33,067 nucleotides of DNA from assembly GCF_020102855.1 (NCBI RefSeq), contig NZ_JADHZD010000027.1, positions 1 through 33,067 on the forward strand, written 5' to 3'. The notes under the pieces are model-generated. The model was given only the letters and a program-made list of their open reading frames with translations, was not told where the DNA came from and made no database searches. Made by a program: the position numbers and the translations under genes. Below are positions 30,033 through 33,067 of the stretch, in pieces. Numbering within the stretch: position 1 is the first letter of the stretch; each line of letters starts with the position of its first letter. Source of the DNA: Nocardioides lacusdianchii (GTDB lineage Bacteria > Actinomycetota > Actinomycetes > Propionibacteriales > Nocardioidaceae).

Positions 30033-31385
30033 CTACAACATTGAGCCCAAGTCGGACCCTACGGTGGGGTAGGCGGCTGTCGCGGACTTCAGTTGACGGG
30101 TGGTGAGGCCGACCTTGATGGCCAGGCCGAGAGTGTTGATCAGCTCCCCGTACTCGTGTCCTAGCAGGTGGGCTCCGACGACCTGGTCGGTTGACTGGTC
30201 GATGAGGATCTTCGTCGCAGCGGTGGTTGCGCCGATCCGGTAGTTGGAGTACCAGCCGCTGGTGTCGGAGTAGCGGATGGCGAGATCGATGCCCTCCTGG
30301 CGGGCTTCGGATTCCAGCATGCCGACGCGGGTGAGTTCAGGGATGGTGAAGACCGCCGTGGGCACGCCGGCGTAGTCCGGGGTCGTGGTGGTGCCCTTGA
30401 TCATGTTGGAGGCGGCGACCTTGGCCTCCGAAACCGCGACCGGTGTGAGCGGCATCCCGGCGGTGTCAGCGGAGTCGCCTGCGGCCCAGACGGCCGGGTT
30501 GGTCGTGCTTTGGAGGTAGTCGGCGACGTGGATGCCGTGCTCGCCCCATTCGACCCCGGCGGCGTCGAGGCCGAGGTCTGCCAGGTCCGCGACTCGGCCG
30601 GCGCCGTGGACGACGAGGTCGGTCTCGATGGTCTCCTGGGCGCCGTCGTGCTCGAGTGCGACTCGGTAGCCGGTGTCGGACTGGTGCAGGTTCACGACGC
30701 TGGTGCGTCGGCGCAGGTCGATGCCGACTTCCCGGCCGTGGTCGACCAGGAGCTCGACGAGGTCGGGGTCGAAGCCCTTCAATGGACGCTCGCCGCGGTC
30801 GATGATCGTTGCTGCGCTGCCGGCGCGTGCGGCTATGTGGGCGAACTCGAATGAGATGAAGCCGCCTCCGACGAACAGGATCCGAGAAGGCAGTTCCTCG
30901 AGATCCAGGAAGTCGGTGCTGTCGATCAGATGCTGGTGGCCCGGGAACTCCAGGGGACGTGGTCGCGCACCTGTGGCGACCAGGAGGCGGTCGGCGTCGT
31001 AGACGGTGCCGTCGATCTCGAGCTGGCGAGGACCGGTAAACCTCGCCCGGCCGTGCAGGGTGGTGACGCCGCTGCGGGTCAGGCCGTCCTCCATGCTCTG
31101 GGGGACCGGGTCGGTGAAGCCGTGTTTGTGCTTCATCAAGTCCGCCCAGTTGATCGACAACCCGTCGCTGTTGATGCCCTTGCCGCTCAGCAGGCGGGCA
31201 CTCTCGATGACCTCGGCGCCGCGTCGCAGGATCTTCTTGGGATCGCAGCCCCGCAAGGCGCACGTGCCGCCGTAAGGGAGTGAGTCGACGATGGCCACTT
31301 CCCACCCTTGGGCTGCGCACTTGTTCGCGGCGGCGACTCCGGCCATGCCGGCGCCGATCACGATCAGGTCGAAGTGCTGGCTCAT
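30033..31385 (-). CDS. FAD-dependent disulfide oxidoreductase (MerA/GR-like)
   Basis: A 450-residue pyridine-nucleotide-disulfide oxidoreductase. The FAD site is GAGMAGVAAANKCA. The redox pair is Cys42-Cys47 in YGGTCALRGCDPKK, one residue different from the usual GGTCVNxGC motif. The NAD(P) site is FVGGGFISFEFAHIAARAG, and a second FAD motif is AAGDSADT. The usual catalytic HPT near the C-terminus is AYPT (AAYPTVGSDLG), so the general base His is missing. It lacks the extra N-terminal HMA domain and C-terminal Cys pair of mercuric reductase, so Hg(II) reduction is not assured. AAGGAG precedes the ATG. The thiol-protein/CC-membrane-protein genes lie just upstream in the same operon, under MerR control. 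Confidence 0.9.
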   Translation of the reverse strand: MSQHFDLIVIGAGMAGVAAANKCAAQGWEVAIVDSLPYGGTCALRGCDPKKILRRGAEVIESARLLSGKGINSDGLSINWADLMKHKHGFTDPVPQSMEDGLTRSGVTTLHGRARFTGPRQLEIDGTVYDADRLLVATGARPRPLEFPGHQHLIDSTDFLDLEELPSRILFVGGGFISFEFAHIAARAGSAATIIDRGERPLKGFDPDLVELLVDHGREVGIDLRRRTSVVNLHQSDTGYRVALEHDGAQETIETDLVVHGAGRVADLADLGLDAAGVEWGEHGIHVADYLQSTTNPAVWAAGDSADTAGMPLTPVAVSEAKVAASNMIKGTTTTPDYAGVPTAVFTIPELTRVGMLESEARQEGIDLAIRYSDTSGWYSNYRIGATTAATKILIDQSTDQVVGAHLLGHEYGELINTLGLAIKVGLTTRQLKSATAAYPTVGSDLGSML

Positions 31386-31404
31386 GCGGTGTTCTCCTTG
31401 ACTG

Positions 31405-31683
31405 TCAGGTCGGTGGAGCTGTCAGCGTTCTGTGCGGGTGAGGTGTCCGTGTGCACGGTCGGTCTCGGGCTATGGCTCGGACGATTGCGTCGCCGGCCTC
31501 GGACCCACCGTGCCCATCCGGGCAGCGGCGAGCACGAGCCCAGATCAGCACCCAGTTCTGCAGGGACCAGCTGGCGATGGCGCCGGCGATCCCCAGCGAC
31601 AACAGGACCGGCAGGCCGCAGCAGAGGCCGATGGCGTCGGCCGTTGCCGCGATGGGGCCGATGGTGGTGATGCGGTCACGCAT
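31405..31683 (-). CDS. Small MerT-like CC membrane protein
   Basis: A 92-residue protein with one clear helix that starts AIGLCCGLPVLLSLGIAGAI, resembling the first helix of MerT-type mercuric transporters (CC-x-G/P). A basic, Cys-containing tail follows (WARARRCPDGHG). It is shorter than MerT (about 116) and has only one or two helices. The ATG at 31683 overlaps the upstream thiol gene stop (31676) by 8 bases; the FAD oxidoreductase starts 19 bases after its end. By analogy it may take up or bind thiophilic metal ions and pass them to the cytoplasm; direction is unknown. Confidence 0.65.
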   Translation of the reverse strand: MRDRITTIGPIAATADAIGLCCGLPVLLSLGIAGAIASWSLQNWVLIWARARRCPDGHGGSEAGDAIVRAIARDRPCTRTPHPHRTLTAPPT

Positions 31684-31975
31684 CGGCCAGGACCGCCCGT
31701 AGTTGCTCGAGGGTCGGTGCGCCTTGGAATCCATCCGGCGTGCGGTAGCGGCGGCAGGTCAGGCCGACCTCGGAGTCGGGCTCGGCGAAGACGTCGACGC
31801 CGTCGACCTGGATGCTCGGGGAGCCGTGGAAGCCGGTGCGCTCGGCCTCCGCCGGAGTCTCGACAAGATGGCGAGTCAAGCGGACGTCGCCGCGCTCCGA
31901 CGCAACGACGCGGAGTCGTTCGTCCGCCACCTTCCAATTCGGGCAGTCCTCGAAGTAGAGCAGCGTGATGTCCAT
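31676..31975 (-). CDS. Thioredoxin-like small protein
   Basis: A 99-residue protein beginning MDITLLYFEDCPNWKVADER, the start of a thioredoxin-fold family with CPNW in place of CxxC (single Cys11). The region HGSPSIQVDGVDVF has the cis-Pro loop, and Cys near residue 74 (VGLTCRRYRTPDG) is a second possible ligand. Members are often beside MerR regulators and organomercurial genes. It is the first gene of the minus-strand operon, starting 15 bases after the MerR-type promoter region. It may carry metal or thiol to the oxidoreductase encoded downstream (inference). Confidence 0.75.
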   Translation of the reverse strand: MDITLLYFEDCPNWKVADERLRVVASERGDVRLTRHLVETPAEAERTGFHGSPSIQVDGVDVFAEPDSEVGLTCRRYRTPDGFQGAPTLEQLRAVLADA

Positions 31976-31983
31976 AGCCGTCA

Positions 31984-32023
31984 CGTTAAACCTTGATCCA
32001 TGGTGCAAGGTCAAGCGTAAAGT
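31984..32023. promoter_or_regulatory. Divergent MerR-type promoter/operator
   Basis: The dyad ACCTTG-N10-CAAGGT (31990-32011) lies between two divergent genes. Minus strand: -35 TTGACC (32009-32014) and -10 TTTAAC (31985-31990) with an overlong 18-bp spacer. Plus strand: -35 TTGATC (31993-31998) and -10 TAAAGT (32018-32023) with a 19-bp spacer. Long spacers are the mark of MerR-activated promoters. The merR-type gene begins only 6 bases after its -10, so its mRNA may be leaderless. Confidence 0.75.
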
Positions 32024-32029
32024 GAGACC

Positions 32030-32431
32030 ATGCGCATTGGAGAGGCTGCCGAGGCGGCGGGCGTAGCGGCACAGACCATCCGCTTCTACGAGCGGCGTGG
32101 CCTGCTTCCCCAGCCACCGCGGGGTCCCAACGGTTACCGGGACTACGACGCCTCGGTCCTCAACCGGCTCGCATTTATCCGCAGCGGCCAGGCGGCTGGT
32201 CTCACCCTGGTCGAGGTGGCCAGCATCCTCGAGCTGCGTCGAGACGGCGCCGTCCCGTGCTCGCACGTCCAATCCCTGCTCGTGACCAAGCGGGAAGGCA
32301 TCCGGGCCCGGCAACGCGAGCTCGCCGCGCTCGAAGCGGAGATTGAGGGGCTCATCAGCCGCAGTGACCGGCTTGATCCTGCTGACTGCACCGACACCAA
32401 GATCTGTCACATCATCGTGCGAGACACGTGA
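32030..32431 (+). CDS. MerR-family heavy-metal regulator
   Basis: A 133-residue regulator. The winged-helix N-terminus (MRIGEAAEAAGVAAQTIRFY and ERRGLLPQPPRGPNGYRDYD) is typical of MerR; the dimer helix spans about 80-110. Three cysteines, Cys77 (VPCSHV), Cys120 and Cys126 (DCTDTKICHII), fit the Cys82/Cys117/Cys126 ligand set of Hg(II)-sensing MerR in order, though not in exact spacing. No ribosome site is seen in front of the ATG at 32030. It controls the divergent thiol/CC-membrane/FAD operon. Hg(II), Cd/Pb, Zn and others remain possible metals. Confidence 0.9.
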   Translation: MRIGEAAEAAGVAAQTIRFYERRGLLPQPPRGPNGYRDYDASVLNRLAFIRSGQAAGLTLVEVASILELRRDGAVPCSHVQSLLVTKREGIRARQRELAALEAEIEGLISRSDRLDPADCTDTKICHIIVRDT

Positions 32432-32725
32432 GGCAAGGGTCGAGGTTGTAGGGCGGGGAGTTCGCAGGTGTCCATCATGGCGGCAGTGACGCCTGCATCC
32501 GGGGGACGTCGGTGATCGTCCCGTTGACGTCGGCGGTGGGCTGCGCGCCAGGGTGCGAGCGGCCTGGCAGCTGTAGGGGCCGCAGGCACCCAGATGAAGC
32601 ACTTCGTCCACTACTGCGCCGTCGCCTCGTAATGGTGTGCGCTGCGAGGTGCCTGGACGGGCAACCACCACTTGGCCGCCGCTCGACCAACCGCCGTTCG
32701 GCCGCACCAGTGGGTCCGACTGCGA
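32432..32725. other. No recognised gene downstream of the MerR-type regulator
   Basis: About 290 bases between the regulator and the island-end repeat. Open frames on the minus strand have no recognisable domain. The stretch could be part of the att-side arm or a decayed gene. Confidence 0.35.
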
Positions 32726-32901
32726 TTCGAGCCACGCCGCGCTTATGTCCCGAAAACGTCAGCGCAAGCCGTCTGATCTGAGCACATAGCGTCAAGAAGA
32801 TCTGGATTCGGCGCGCTGGGTTTTGCGCGTCTGCGCAGGTCAGAGCACACATCGGCAAGTGCGGTCAAAGGATCCAGCGGCGGAACGCACACACGCTGGA
32901 G
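32726..32901. repeat. Island-end homology, copy 2
   Basis: This stretch aligns imperfectly with 6776-6952 in direct orientation (see that entry). Both copies stop at the tRNA-derived 39-mer. It is the right end of the copper island. Confidence 0.7.
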
Positions 32902-32940
32902 GTCCAGAGGTCGCAGGTTCAAATCCTGCCCCCGCTACAA
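32902..32940 (+). repeat. tRNA-fMet 3'-end direct repeat (attachment site, right)
   Basis: All 39 bases equal 6953-6991. This is the second boundary of the island of about 26 kb. As with the first copy, only the 3' part of the tRNA is present. Flanks outside the repeats differ completely (GAAAGTGG against TGTGATGT), as expected for junctions. Confidence 0.82.
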
Positions 32941-32962
32941 TGTGATGTCTCAGGACATCCGC

Positions 32963-32996
32963 AAGGCCCGAACCCACGGAAGTGGGTTCGGGTCTT
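32963..32996. terminator. Hairpin terminator after the right attachment site
   Basis: A stem of 15 pairs (one G-T) with base AAGGCCCGAACCCAC and complement GTGGGTTCGGGTCTT around a GGAA loop. It can serve transcripts running in from both sides, the plus strand and the transposase gene on the minus strand. Confidence 0.75.
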
Positions 32997-32998
32997 GG

Positions 32999-33067
32999 TC
33001 ATTTCCGGGGTTGGTAGTCCTTGGTGGTGTCGATGGTGAGCTCGCGGAGGAGTTCGCCGGTGGCGGC
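32999..33067 (-). CDS. IS481/IS3-type transposase, C-terminus (runs off window)
   Basis: The last 22 codons on the minus strand read TGELLRELTIDTTKDYQP and end with TGA at 32999-33001. This is the usual C-terminal end (TGELIRELTLDPTRDYQP) of IS481-like integrase-core transposases. The rest lies beyond the window, so I cannot say whether the gene is intact. It lies outside the right attachment repeat and may mark the next element. Confidence 0.75.
   Translation of the reverse strand, partial: AATGELLRELTIDTTKDYQPRK

Noticed and set aside
1..33067. CRISPR arrays, plasmid replication genes or phage structural genes
   Set aside because: I saw no regularly spaced repeats of 25-40 bases and no replication, partition, capsid or tail motifs in the window.

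Overview
The window is high-GC DNA from an actinobacterium (Actinomycetota). Signs are the codon bias to G/C in third positions, many GTG/TTG starts and 4-bp ATGA/GTGA gene overlaps, a CmtR-type cadmium sensor, Tat-type lipoproteins and initiator-tRNA sequence of actinobacterial type. The genus cannot be fixed from the sequence. The whole window looks like stacked metal-resistance genomic islands.

Region 1 (1-7.0 kb): a minus-strand cadmium/zinc/cobalt-type operon reads cmtR > P1B-ATPase (SPC type) > lspA > cadD (3690 to 129). Next comes debris (fragments of an MMPL and an MFS transporter), an apparently intact CYP152-like P450 peroxygenase, a five-helix membrane protein, and more debris (an IS3-like orfA piece and a multicopper oxidase piece). 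The region ends in a 39-bp sequence matching the 3' part of tRNA-fMet.

Region 2 (7.0-32.9 kb): a copper island of about 26 kb bounded by two identical 39-bp tRNA-fMet 3'-end repeats (6953-6991 and 32902-32940). Each repeat is preceded by about 180 bp of related sequence, as expected for islands added in tandem at one att site. From left to right it holds a secreted YVTN propeller protein and a methyltransferase broken by one stop codon. A long minus-strand operon follows: SHOCT protein, Tat multicopper oxidase, three-helix protein, a nuclease-like/AAA pair, DUF2892, a His-rich membrane protein, two FtsX/MacB permeases, and an ABC ATPase fused to a YHS metal-binding domain. The divergent two-component system comes next, then a redox operon (CxxC protein, CcdA-like carrier, thioredoxin-like protein). 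After it is a CsoR-CopZ-CopA-second ATPase operon. A minus-strand set of secreted proteins (DUF6153, DUF305, F510_1955-type propeller, DUF3152 metzincin) precedes a MerR-controlled thiol/CC-membrane/FAD-oxidoreductase operon.

The parts appear to work together. Five copies of a tandem TGAAG repeat (11-bp period; three share an identical 16-bp core) lie in front of the copper transcription units, and are probably the response-regulator boxes of the island's own two-component system. The csoR promoter also carries a CsoR palindrome, so the cytoplasmic sensor and the membrane sensor meet there. The last bases (32999-33067) are the C-terminus of an IS481/IS3-type transposase outside the island.
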